Source: Sequoia sempervirens (lineage: Eukaryota; Streptophyta; Pinopsida; Cupressales; Cupressaceae). From it: a DNA stretch of 64,000 nt. Where the stretch lies: assembly GCA_007258455.2 (NCBI GenBank), contig VDFB02000003.1:45945889-46009888 (forward strand). The letters are read 5' to 3'. Below are positions 54,360 to 64,000 of the stretch, piece after piece. The notes beneath the pieces were generated by a model, which was not told the DNA's origin, made no database searches, and saw nothing but the letters and a program-made list of their open reading frames with translations. Position numbers and translations under genes: made by a program. Position 1 is the first letter of the stretch; every line of letters begins with the position of its first letter.

Positions 54360-56800
54360 TTTAATTAATGTTGATGTATTATTGATGTCCTCAGATTCAA
54401 TTGTATGTGGAAATTTATCCACTAATGTTCACTTTATCTTGAGTTGGCCATAGTAATAGCAGACCATTATATATATCATAAAAGATGTCAGTGTGCAGAA
54501 AACACCCATAGAGAAAGACAACATATGCAAAATAAGGAACCAAATCAATAGTAACCTTTGATATTGTAAATTAGCTGGTACTTCTAGTCCTAGATGTTTC
54601 TCATAATAGCCCTTGGCAAATAGTTCAGAAGTCTGGAAAGAATAACCAACAGAACTTCTCATCGGGACAAAAATAAAGAAACAACTGTACCCAGATGATC
54701 ACCCAGAGATAGCAAACCATCCAACAACAGTTCCAAACTAGAACAGTTAGCCATATGGTTTTAAAGACAGCACTGTTGCTTTCCAGACCATGTGTGAGTA
54801 GTCATACAAATTAACTGTCATACATCTTTCTGATGCTTTTACAAAAGATATCTGATTCAGCTCCTTTCAAGATATTTCAGGAAACAGGAGGGAAAAAAGA
54901 GCATCAGGAGATTAGAAGAGATATGCAGATAAAATAACAGCTGGTAGACAAATATGTTTTCCTTAATAGATTATGCTCACAACTGTAATAGCCATCGATG
55001 TTACTCTCCCTGGCATATACAATGCTTCTTTTAGGTAGATAGACAAAATAATTTTTTACACAAATCTAGCTTCTCTACTTCATAAAAGATGAAAACTTAT
55101 ATATCATGGGCTCTCAAACACTTTCTCAACACCATTGAATTCATGGCCTCAGAATTCCTCTTTGTCAGGTGAGAGTCTGTTCTCACCAGGGTGACAGGAT
55201 ATATTGCCTTTGCTCCCTTTGGGATATGAAAACAGTGGAGCACTTGATAGTGTTGCATACTATAACAGATTCGGAGAAGATACTACTGCTTGTGGAGAGA
55301 TTCAGGTGAGTCACTTGTTACATTTTTCTCTTTTCTGATCAGAGATGTTTGGCTCTTTACTCCAGGAGGTGGTCACCTTCAGGCTTCAGGTTTTGAAGGG
55401 TAGCCTAAAGACCACCAGATTGATTACTTGTTACATCCTATTTCAGTAGTGGGAGATGCTTGCTCCCTTTGAATATGGAAATTGTGGATCACTTGACAGG
55501 GTCCCATACACTACGAGATTTGGGGAAGATATTACTGCTTGTAAAAAGATTCAAGTAAGTCACACATTACATTTTTTTCTTTTCTGATCAAGAATGTTTG
55601 ACTCTTCACCTCTGAGAAGCAGTCACCTCAGGCTTCAGGTTTTGCAGGGGACCCTAAGAGCTGCCAGATTGATTTCCTGTTGCAGCTTATTTCAATAGTT
55701 GGTGTTAATTGTCCCTTGGATGCTGCACTTGCCCAAATGGATGGTGACAGATAGGTGAGGCCGTAAGCTCAACATACACCTATTAGACTTTATCCTCCTT
55801 TCCTCGTTCCAGGCACGGTATATCTGGTGTTATCTGGTCTAAAGGGCCAGGTATCACCTTTGTCTGTGTTCCAGAAGATCTGGCTAGATTCACATCATGA
55901 ACTTCCTCGTCACCGATGGAGGATCATCAGCCTTGGATTTTAGTGGAGAATTTGGGAGACGCCCTTTTCTTTATTAGTGGACACAAATATATTTATTTGT
56001 CTTTCTATCATTCCTTAGGAAGAGGATTCATTTGAAGCTTGCACACCAAAATATTGTTAACCTCTTGAAGTTGACAATGATCAGATTCTACAAGCAACTT
56101 TTCTCATATGATTGGATGCACATAATTGTGACACCTTTAGTTGATCTAACATGATGTTCCTAAAATCTATTACCAAAGAGAAATTTGAGATACTAAGTAA
56201 GCTGTCTTTCAATGGGAATAAGAAATTACAAGAAACAGCACAGATACTGCAGTAAAGTAAGAACTTTATACTATTTAATATTTATAAATTAAGAAGCTAT
56301 TTGCATGTTTTGTTATACCACTGACTGATAAGAGTGCAAGGTTTGAGCTGCTCAGGCATAACCTTCGAACACTGACCTAAAGCTTTATAAAGGAAGTGGA
56401 TATGCACTCACTGCAGGAGACAGACGATTCCATGGAGTTGGCCTCATCAAAGGAGGAACCACATCAGCCCTGAGAACGGTAAAATCCTAATATTTCATTT
56501 CTAAGTACACGACAAGAGGGTTTGCAAGGGATGATGTACTGGCACAATATAATTGACACTCCAAGGGATTTTTGAGTAGAGTTGCAATAACTCTTCAAAT
56601 TTTTTGACCTCCAAATAGTCTGTATTTTCTGTTCATGTAAAAAAACTGAACTGTTCCATGTCTTTTTGAGTTGTATACCCATGGTGCATGAAGATCAGAA
56701 CTAATTTTCTTTTACCAACAGTACAAAAATTCTCACTAGATGTTAAAGTCAACATATTAAACAAGAAAGATAGCCAAGAATTTGAATAGAGATCATCTTA
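54360..56800. other. Likely intron 2 of the PILS gene, no further exon found
   Basis: On the minus strand this follows the splice donor of PILS exon 2 (56801-56796). I looked for the conserved next PILS segments (WFIPVN and GNIGN..P) and saw none. It holds a 250-bp tandem duplication (55190-55740). The open frames at 54429-54662 and 56464-56682 show no PILS likeness. Confidence 0.45.
55190..55740. repeat. 250-bp tandem duplication with splice-site-like borders
   Basis: TTGCTCCCTTT at 55210 recurs at 55460 with similar text on both sides. Each copy has a pyrimidine-AG, a short open stretch (AFAPFGYENSGALDSVAYY in copy 1, CGSLDRVPYTTRFGEDITAC in copy 2) and then CAG-GTGAGT or CAA-GTAAGT on the plus strand. 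It looks like a duplicated exon of an unknown plus-strand gene, but I do not recognise the peptide. Confidence 0.5.
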
Positions 56801-56801
56801 C

Positions 56802-57204
56802 CATTCAATCATCTTTTGCAGTGTCAGAGCTCTTCCCAATTGTGTGAAGATCAGACATGGCAGAAATAGGGCGAAAACAAGCTACAAAAGAAACATTGTC
56901 AATGAAGTGAAGAACAAAACCAAAACAATGATTATAGCACACACATGCAAGAATGAGCAATAGAAATAATTCAACAGAGCATTTCTCTTGTCAAAGTAAA
57001 TCCATGCAAAAAGACCAAACTGAGGACTGAGAAGATGAGTACCCCATTAAGAAGCTTCCTGCTCGATGGTGTAAGAATATTGATATACTTGGTAGCCATC
57101 ACAAACCCAAAGGAACACATCACAAACACCTTTGCAATTGGTAAGACTGCAAATTTTATCATTTTCATGAAGGATTCGCTGTCACCCTCCATTGCTGCCA
57201 ACAT
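56802..57204 (-). CDS. PIN-LIKES (PILS) auxin transport facilitator, first two coding exons
   Basis: PILS proteins are membrane carriers of the endoplasmic reticulum that hold auxin inside the cell. Exon 1 (57204-57043, 54 codons) reads MLAAMEGDSESF, then IKFAVLPIAKVFVMCSFGFVMA, the first membrane helix, and INILTPSSRKLLNG. It ends at a GT donor (57042). Intron 1 (57042-56882, 161 bp) ends in TTTTGTAG. Exon 2 (56881-56802, 80 bp) reads LVFALFLPCLIFTQLG and ALTLQKMIEW, ending inside the Trp codon at GTAAGA. All sites are canonical and no stop is present. The start at 57204 is chosen because a pyrimidine tract plus AG precedes it (a 5' UTR intron acceptor); an in-frame Met at 57219 is possible. 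Later exons are not in the next 2.4 kb, where transposons begin. Confidence 0.82.
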
Positions 57205-57960
57205 GGCTGAAGTAAACAATACAATTGAATTATGTTGATAAAACCTGTGTTTGGAGGATAAGTTTTAAGCTCAACCAGATCTCCTTCAGTCAAATCTAGG
57301 AAACCCTTCGAGCATGCCTCAAGTCTTCAGACAAACTTATAGCTCCCAGCTGCAAATGATATTTAGGTTCCACTGAAAGTTGAAGCAGGGTACAGCCTCA
57401 ACTTCATTTCTTATAATCTAGCCAGTTCAGGTTCAACCTGAAAACAATTGACCAGAGCATGGGCAAAAGTAAGCAGATTTGCATGCAAATATAAGACGAT
57501 TGCACAGATAATTTATTCTCGCTGCACAAAAGGTTTGAAACAGAGCATAAGCCACAGTAAGCAAGCTCATAGCAGTGTCTGAATTAAAAAAATCCAATAG
57601 TAATAAAAGCGTTATCTTTAATTACCCATACTTTAGGCACAATCATCCAAGCATTTACTGTTAAAAATCGATACATAAAATCTAACAATACAACAACCAC
57701 GTTCTTACATGAATTCACATAAAATCTTATTGCGAGACACTTGAATAAAGCTTGAAGAACTTATTCTAAGGAATTGACATCCAAAAAAACAATCTTACAC
57801 ATTGATCCATCCTACCTACAATCAATCAATTCGATTGTGAATGTACTAAAAAATTTGCATGCATACAAATGCAGTGGATCTGCTAACGAGGTTTAGTCAT
57901 TAAAAGGCCACAAGTTAGTCTAATCTAGTTCTGACTTCGCAAAGAAGTGATCAAATTCAT
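57205..57960 (-). other. 5' untranslated/intron region of the PILS gene
   Basis: The minus strand upstream of the start shows a TTTACTTCAG acceptor at about 57206 and another TTTTCAG at about 57436. A 5' UTR exon near 57435-57240 or its end is therefore likely. No coding text. Confidence 0.4.
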
Positions 57961-58800
57961 ACAAATAGAGATCTGCCCCAAACAACCTTAAACATTTGAA
58001 ATACCTATTTGCTCTTCTTCAAATGAATGCTGCAAAAATTAGCGCCCTCGGCCTCGCAAATGTGAAGAATAACTTAATCCAAATCCAAATTCATGTATTA
58101 CTGTTCAAAACAGTTGAAAATAGTTGATTAAATAGTCACAATTTGACCTAACTTTAAAAGAAAATTACACAAATCGATACAGATCGCCTCCTGAAAAGAA
58201 TCTACCCTACACAAACCTTCGACTTATAAAATATTTGATTTCTCCGAGTTTCCACGAGACGAATTTACCTCACTGGTCCAAATTCCTGCGTTAATGTTCG
58301 AAACAGTTAAATATTATTATTTGGAGATTAAATAGTCACAATCTGCTCCTAAATTTGCATTACAAAAGAGCCAATATTGACGCAAATAAACTTCGCATGC
58401 AAATCCAACCTGAACAGGCCTATTTTTTAAGAATATTTGCAGTATTCAAATTTCTGCGGCAAACTTTCATGCAGTGCAAATAAGCTTCACAATCATAAAG
58501 AATAGATTACTCTTCTGGTACAAATCCCTGTAATGCTATTCAAAACGCTTAAATTTAACTAATTGGAGAGAACATAGTCACAATTTAATCTATAAAAACT
58601 GTTCGACAAATAGACGTTTGATGCAAATATGTTTCTAAACAACCTTCAAATTTTAAAATAGTTGCTGGTGCTCGAATTTCTCCCCTATAAAATGTGTGCT
58701 CGTGCACAAAAACCTAAAAACAATTAGAAATACTTTTGCTCCACGGCTCCTCCCCAAATTCCTGCGTTTTTTGTTCAGAGTAGAGGAGATTGGCCAGAGT
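57960..58800. repeat. About 190-240 bp tandem repeat, four copies, upstream of PILS
   Basis: CCAAATTCCTGCG-like words occur at about 58086, 58278, 58520 and 58752. Each is followed by TGTTC.AAACAGTT and, in three copies, by AATAGTCACAAT. Each is preceded by ACAA(C/A)CTT..A..TTTGAAAT-like text. The copies are diverged, with steps of about 192, 242 and 232 bp. The block lies in the region expected to hold the PILS promoter or 5' UTR intron. Confidence 0.7.
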
Positions 58801-59766
58801 CATGTGGGCTAACTTCGTCAGCACGTAGCTATTGACTTTTAAAGATTCTATCAAAATTTAATCATTGGACTGCAACTAAAATTTCAACGAAAATTGTAAG
58901 ATATTATATTTTTATTTAAAATAAAATTAATATGCAATTCTAAATCTATTGGTAATCATCAATTTTTGATATCTTTAGTTTTTATAGTTGGCACATATGG
59001 ATCAATAGTTGAACACAAAAAAAAATATTTGTTGTAAAAACAATTTATAATTATTTAAAATACAACTTATATCGAAACAAAATGGACCAATAATTGACCA
59101 CTAAAACTTTTTCAAAATCCTTCACATTTAATGAGAAAATATATGGTATTTATTGTGATCACCTTTTTTTGTTTGTTTGTTTATAGGACAAACTATTAAT
59201 ATGAAATACTTGGATGCTTGTACATTGCTAATACCTCAATAGATGTATACATAAGAACAATATTTTTTTCCTATAATAACAATGAATTAACTATAGATTA
59301 ATTCTCGTCCTAGCTTGTCTCAGGTACCCAAGATAAGGGTTGTTGGGCCGTTGGGCTAGGTCACGAACACCCTTGTAGTATCACAAAAAACAAAAAACAA
59401 AAAAAAATACTTATTTAAATGAGTGCCTTATTTTATTAAATGAGTGTCTTATTTTATTAAATGAGAATTTTATTTTATAAATGACACACTTATAGTGGAT
59501 AGTTATGATATTTTATTTGAGACAAAAAAATTACTTTTTTCACTTCTTCATACATGTATTTATGTTTTTTTAAATAGCATTCAAAGTTCTCATGTGTTGG
59601 ATCTATTTTGATCAACATTTGGTTTTTTTTTTATTTACATGTGGATTATTTATTTACAATATATAGTATAAATATGTTGTACGACTAAATATTATAATCA
59701 CAATTGACTGCACGACTATTAGACCTTGCACAACTATTGGCCCCTCTCCCCTAGTTGAAAAATATT
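58800..59766. other. AT-rich, no gene; short repeats
   Basis: There is a 23-bp tandem run (TTATTTTATTAAATGAGTG) at about 59415-59480. A GC-richer piece at about 59305-59385 (CTCGTCCTAGCTTGTCTCAGG, then GGTCACGAACACCC and an A-rich tail CAAAAAACAAAAAAC) could be a short, decayed SINE on the plus strand. No coding motif. Confidence 0.45.
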
Positions 59767-60437
59767 TGTGTCGACCAGGAAATAAATTCATAATAAAACA
59801 TGAATTAATAACAACAACTGCTAAACTATAATCCAAACTAATATTCAATCCAATCAAACAATGAAGCACAATCAACACAATGAAATCAAATAACAAAACA
59901 ATGCAATTACCTTCTTTGTGTCAAATTTGATTTACCTCCATTGCTCCTCTCTATTTTTCCTTTACTCTTAGTTATGTGTGCACTATGTTGCTTCAATCTC
60001 AATGAGAATGAACAAGATAAATGGATGCAAAACGTCAAAGAATCATGGTTAGCCTTCAAAGAGAAATGAGGGTTGATTTTATAGAAAATTTTAATTTGAA
60101 TAGATGATCTGGATTAAGAGGTGGATGATCAAGATCAAGGGTCAAGAATCATTTAGAGGAATTGATTGGGGAGTTAACTAGCTGCAAGATTTTAGTTAAC
60201 TATTTACATGAGGAATTGATTGCTTCGTTAACTCACACTGAATGGGAGTGAACTGATTTAATTGATTAGTGGACTAACATTGATTAGTTAGTGGACTGGA
60301 AGAGAGTGTTCACTAAGAACAAGGTAGAAATGCATGAGATAATAGTTAATTTAAATAAATTAATTATTTGAGGAATGTGCAAGTGGGAATTAGTAAATTA
60401 ATAAAATGTTTTATTTATTATTAGTGAGTGGATAATG

Positions 60438-60660
60438 TTTTTTTTAGACTATAGGAATCAGTTGGGTATTTGTCTCCCTATAAAAATTGCAATGTCGTCC
60501 CCCTATAAACTATAGTGCGTCTAGTAAAAAAAATTCACATGACCAGTGGTGTTGGCACAACACGCCCTCTAGTACCACGAGGACGATGGGGAGACAAGAC
60601 CTCGTGACCTCTTGCCTGCAACAGGATGCTCTAGCCAATCAAGCTAGGCCCACCACCCCA
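60438..60660 (-). mobile_element. tRNA-derived SINE 1
   Basis: On the minus strand it starts GGGTGGTGGGCCTAGCTTG at 60660 and ends in an A-run (TTTTTTTT on plus at 60438-60445). The tRNA-like head has TAGCTTGATTGG (A-box-like) and GGTCACGAGGTC (B-box-like). tgagtggataatg flanks it at 60425-60437 and 60662-60674, a 13-bp exact duplication. Confidence 0.82.
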
Positions 60661-60777
60661 ATGAGTGGATAATGTTGAGAGGAAATAGGATAATTAAATA
60701 ATTAAATAATTAAAGTAATTATTTAATTTAATGATTGTGAATGTGGAGAATTAAATAATTAAAGGAATGTTAATTAA

Positions 60778-61001
60778 TTAATTTTTTTATTTTTATTTTT
60801 ATTTTTATTTTTTTTAACGAGGGGAATCGGGTGCAGCACGACCCCCCATATAACCCCCCACCGCCGGTAAACTTTTTACCGTGACCGGTAGTGCTGGCGG
60901 GACACACCAACCGGTACCACGGGAGCACCGGAGAGTCGAACCCATGGTGGGCGCCCTGCGACAAGGAACACCTTAACCAACTGAGCTAGGACCGGCGCCC
61001 C
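60778..61001 (-). mobile_element. tRNA-derived SINE 2
   Basis: The minus strand reads GGGGCGCCGGTCC, then TAGCTCAGTTGG (A box, 60988-60977) and GGTTCGACTCT (B box, 60942-60932). A GC-rich body and a tail of AAAAAT units follow. aaggaatgttaattaa flanks it at 60762-60777 and 61002-61017, a 16-bp exact duplication. The clean boxes say pol III transcription could once have started here. It is not a working tRNA gene. Confidence 0.88.
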
Positions 61002-61295
61002 AAGGAATGTTAATTAAATAACTAATAGTAATTATTTAATTAATTTAAAGGAAAAAGATAATTAAAGACGTAATTAAATAAATAGGATTTATTTAATTAG
61101 TCAAGTAGAATAAGGAATTAATCAAAAAGATTAATGATAAAGTGAATTAATTAAATAACATAAAGCCATTTACTTATAGTGGAATATGAATTAGTGACAA
61201 TAATTAAATAATTGAACATTATTTAATCATTAGGGAAGGACGATAATTAGTGATAAAATGTTAGTTGTAGGCTAGGACAATTTCAAGTATCTACA

Positions 61296-61309
61296 TTTTG
61301 CCCCTCTTT
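61296..61309 (-). promoter_or_regulatory. Polypurine tract of Tat element 2
   Basis: On the minus strand AAAGAGGGGCAAAA directly precedes the TGTAG LTR start, as in Tat element 1. Confidence 0.75.
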
Positions 61310-61606
61310 GATACAATGCATTTTTATAGCATTGTTTCAAAGAAAATTCAAAAAATCATGTTCAGGACATGCCCCGGTATGCCCCAATGATAGCAAGATA
61401 GCATGGTGCCCCCTCGATAAATTTTGCAAATTTTTGAAAAATTTTGAAAAATTTAGGAAATTGTTCTGACAAACTGATTTGATAGTTTTAGGTATGTAGA
61501 CGATAAAAAATTATGATTATAGGTCAATCTATGCCTCTGTATTAGCAATTAGTGACATAGGCAGTGCATATAGTTATAAAGGGGGTCCACTATGCCATTG
61601 AAGGTT

Positions 61607-61616
61607 TATAAATAGG
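61607..61616 (+). promoter_or_regulatory. TATA box upstream of the antisense PMD ORF
   Basis: TATAAATAGG on the plus strand lies about 640 bp before the first PMD codons seen. A second TATA-like word (TTATAAAGG) is at 61574. The strand and distance suit a separate promoter for the antisense ORF with a long leader or an intron between. Confidence 0.45.
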
Positions 61617-62253
61617 TCTTTGGGGGGTCTTTTTTTCTCATTTGTGCATTTTGGTTTTAGAATTTTGGGTGGAAAGGAGTGTGCATTTGCAACAGAGTAG
61701 TGAAGTAATGGCGGGAATTTTAGAGTCTTCACACTACAGATGGTGCGTGCATACCTACAAGCAGCCCAAGGGATCGGGCAACGTGATACATACCCTATTT
61801 TTGTTTTGAAATTTTACCATTTTTTGGTAGATTTTAGGGCTCAAAATTTGAGCAAAAAATGTGGTGCACTCCTCTGTACCACAAATTTTGACATGAGTGA
61901 TGCATTTGTAGAATGTGCACTACATTTGTAAAGTGTGATGCAAGTGTCTTATGCAATCACAATTGTTAGCGATTCACAAGTGTTTTTAGGACCACGTATG
62001 TTTTAGCACCACAAATGTAGGATTTAGCACTGCATGTCTAGTTTAGCTATGCATCTGTAGGACAATGCACCACATATGTTTAGGTGGGTCATAATTGATT
62101 TGTGTGTTGTATTTGTTGATGTGCACTGCACTTGCAGAAAAGTATGGTGCATCTAATTGTTGACAAATTAAATGTAGTTTTAGGAAAAAAAAATCAAGTT
62201 TCAAAATGTCTAATAGGTTTAGCCAGGTGTCTTGATTGACGTAATGTGTTTGT

Positions 62254-63910
62254 TTGAATGAAGGTGAGACTATTACCATTTTAACTCACGAGACTCAATT
62301 GTCATCGATTGTGCTTTGTGATCACTTGGACAAGATAGAGAGGAATACTTTGCATGTGCTTGGACTATATTATGTGACCTTTATGCCTAAGAGCAAGGCT
62401 AATTGGGGGCTACTTACTGTATTGGCAGAGCATTGGTACTCTAAGACTAGTTCAATCCATTTTCCTACTAGAGAGGCGACTATGACACTTGAGGATGTAT
62501 GGCACATCTTGTGAATTCCCATTCATGGAGAGAGAGTAGTATATACGATCCTGACTCTGGACTTGCAACAATGTAGAGGTGTTTCAGCACTGATGACTTG
62601 GGAGACGAGGAGTACGATATCATATGGGACACCCTCATAGACAGATACAAGCGATTGATCATTGTTGTATCCAGTTGTATAGCTAGTGTCTTGGTTCTAG
62701 ATTGGAGAGGACATGGTTTTCCTATGGGATGGGGCCGAATGTTGGCCAACATGATGGATGAGGGTAGCATTTATGCTTGGGGCCCATGTGTACTTGCCAC
62801 ATGTTATATTTTCAACTACATGATGTTTCTTATAGAGGCACTTGTTCCATTGGATGGAGGGTTACTTTGCTACACGTATGGGCATGGGAACACATTGCAA
62901 TGTTCAAACCGGTTACAATCAGATACCTTTCACTTAGATTGCCTTATGTATTCATTTAAGGAGGGCCATTCATACATACTCATGTTGGAGATGTAGGATA
63001 TTGGCAACACGAGATTGATTTGTTGGTTGCATTCAAATGGAGACCTTATAGGCAGTGTGCCCCATAGGATGATAACATGAAGCATCTGCCTTACTACCGG
63101 TAGACGATGTATCTAATTGGTCAAACTGTTCAGGGTCAACACATTATCGAGAGGCGGTTATCAAAGCATGTGTTGTGACAGTTTGGAGAGCGGCAAGGTG
63201 AGCCTATCAAAGTGGCCATTTTTCGATATTAGCTCAGGAGATGGGATAGTGAGGCCCCATGATCAATCACTAGGTTTCCTTCCAAGAGTTTGACCATCTT
63301 TAGCCTATGTAGTGTGGAGTCGGAATAGAGATCGTGGATGTGGGTACCACACTAGACTATGATGCCTAGTGGGCACAACATAAACTAGTGCCATTGATAG
63401 ATCTTGATCTATTGGCTCCTCGAGAGAGATTGGGTTGTGAATCTAGAGGGAGACTAAGGGGAAGGGGAGGGGAGATGATGGTAGGATAGGTGGTGGGAGA
63501 GGTGATGATTATGATGGAGGTTGTGATGGAGGCAGGGTTTAGAGAGGCAAAGCTAGAGGCAGAGTGCCACCAATTATCCTCGATTAGTTGCCACCTATTG
63601 TAGAGGATGTACACACAGAGGAGGTTGCTCAATAGGAATAGGAAATGCATGATGCAGGTGTCTAAGAGGAGCATTTCCAAGAGGAGGAGGATGTAGCTTG
63701 AGAGGAGAAAGAGATGGAGATGGGTGTGGATGTAGGGCTTCATGATATGCTTGTTAGAGAGGCCATCAAAACATTTATGGAGGAGGAGGTTGAGGTTAGA
63801 GTACAGGATCCCCAAGTGGAAACATTGAGGCATAGATACAAGCTCTCCAAGCACAAGTATAGGGCCTACAAGGATAGGTCGCCCAGCTTACAACAAAGTG
63901 GGATACTACC
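62254..63910 (+). pseudogene. Antisense PMD ORF of Tat element 2
   Basis: The plus strand gives the PMD motifs in order: LTVLAEHWYSKTSSIHFPTREATMTLEDVW (about 62415-62510) and PIHGERVVY after a stop, then GWGRMLANMMDEGSIYAWGPCVLATCY (about 62740-62810), GWRVTLLHVWAWEHIAMF (about 62855-62905) and YLIGQTVQGQHIIERRLSKHVL..FGERQG (about 63110-63200). A Gly/Arg-rich and Glu-rich tail follows. The frame shifts at least four times. It is homologous to 5495-7470 on the minus strand. Confidence 0.8.
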
Positions 63911-64000
63911 ATGATTAGGGCATGCAACGAGTCGAGCAATGATCACTTAGTTTCATTGAGACAGTCAGTGGACCAAGTGTCAATTTTACTTGTATCTTTT

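Larger units (their letters stand above)
59767..61295 (-). repeat. 3' LTR of Tat element 2, with two SINEs
   Basis: On the minus strand it starts TGTAGATACTT at 61295 and is taken to end GGTCGACACA at 59767. A TATA-like TCTATAAAAT lies at about 60082-60075. Like the LTR at 8585 it is rich in TTAATTAAATAA. Two SINEs at 60438-60660 and 60778-61001 account for about 450 bp. The end at 59767 is inferred from likeness to CTTCACACA in the other LTR. Confidence 0.68.
59767..64000 (-). mobile_element. Tat-lineage Ty3/gypsy element 2, mirror orientation, cut by window end
   Basis: On the minus strand the visible order is the antisense PMD ORF (plus strand, about 62250-63910), a spacer, the polypurine tract (61309-61296) and the 3' LTR (61295-59767). 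This is the order and spacing of Tat element 1. pol would lie beyond 64000. Confidence 0.72.

Noticed and set aside
54429..54662. Later PILS exon
   Set aside because: The frame has a hydrophobic stretch but none of the PILS C-terminal motifs and no clear splice sites in phase.
60932..60988. A functional tRNA gene
   Set aside because: A and B boxes are good, but the sequence is the head of a SINE with an A-rich tail and 16-bp duplication; the cloverleaf end and anticodon arm are not convincing.

Overview
The window is plant nuclear DNA: AT-rich, intron-bearing, and almost wholly made of nested, decayed transposable elements. The element types are Tat-lineage Ty3/gypsy with a second RNase H, Tork-like Ty1/copia, hAT transposons with BED/DUF659/dimerisation domains, tRNA-derived SINEs and solo LTRs. 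A large-genome seed plant, perhaps a gymnosperm, fits the density and decay, but I cannot fix the taxon. There are no bacterial genes, no CRISPR array and no functional tRNA or rRNA gene that I can see. A 100-base run of N at 21414-21513 marks an assembly gap.

Layout. 1-17360 (+): Tat element 1, cut by the window start. It has RT, RNase H, a second archaeal-type RNase H and integrase, then an antisense plant-mobile-domain (PMD) ORF, a polypurine tract and a 3' LTR. That LTR is split by a complete Ty1/copia element (8966-16345; 1.6-kb LTRs; 5-bp target duplication with one mismatch). 17361-23627: a minus-strand gypsy integrase tail with an unknown ORF, LTR-like pieces and the gap. 23636-32355: hAT element 1 with an exact 8-bp duplication (gtttatat); its transposase is cut inside a codon run by a 5.2-kb solo LTR (26119-31326, duplication gtatg). 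32520-36740: hAT element 2, carrying a solo LTR in an intron (33381-35213, duplication taaat). 36950-39310: minus-strand copia remnant. 39348-39704: a short LRR-receptor-like fragment. 42000-54000: hAT element 3, which took in four LTR insertions, including a 6.2-kb element (45860-52058, minus) that has gag and protease but no RT or integrase. 54400-58800: the only likely host gene, the first two coding exons of a PIN-LIKES (PILS) auxin carrier on the minus strand, with a tandem-repeat block upstream. 59767-64000: a second Tat element in mirror orientation, whose 3' LTR carries two SINEs and whose antisense PMD ORF lies on the plus strand behind a TATA box.

How it fits together. Few genes here work together in a living pathway. 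What can be read is order of insertion: hAT copies came first, gypsy and copia LTR elements landed in them, many collapsed to solo LTRs by recombination, and SINEs and small elements came last. The points most worth study are the RT/integrase-less gag-protease element with a long downstream coding region, the mirrored Tat elements with antisense PMD ORFs, the 5.2-kb LTR with a regular 70-bp array and repeated palindromes, the GCCGAC-rich palindromic array in the copia LTRs, and the PILS 5' end facing a transposon-filled region.
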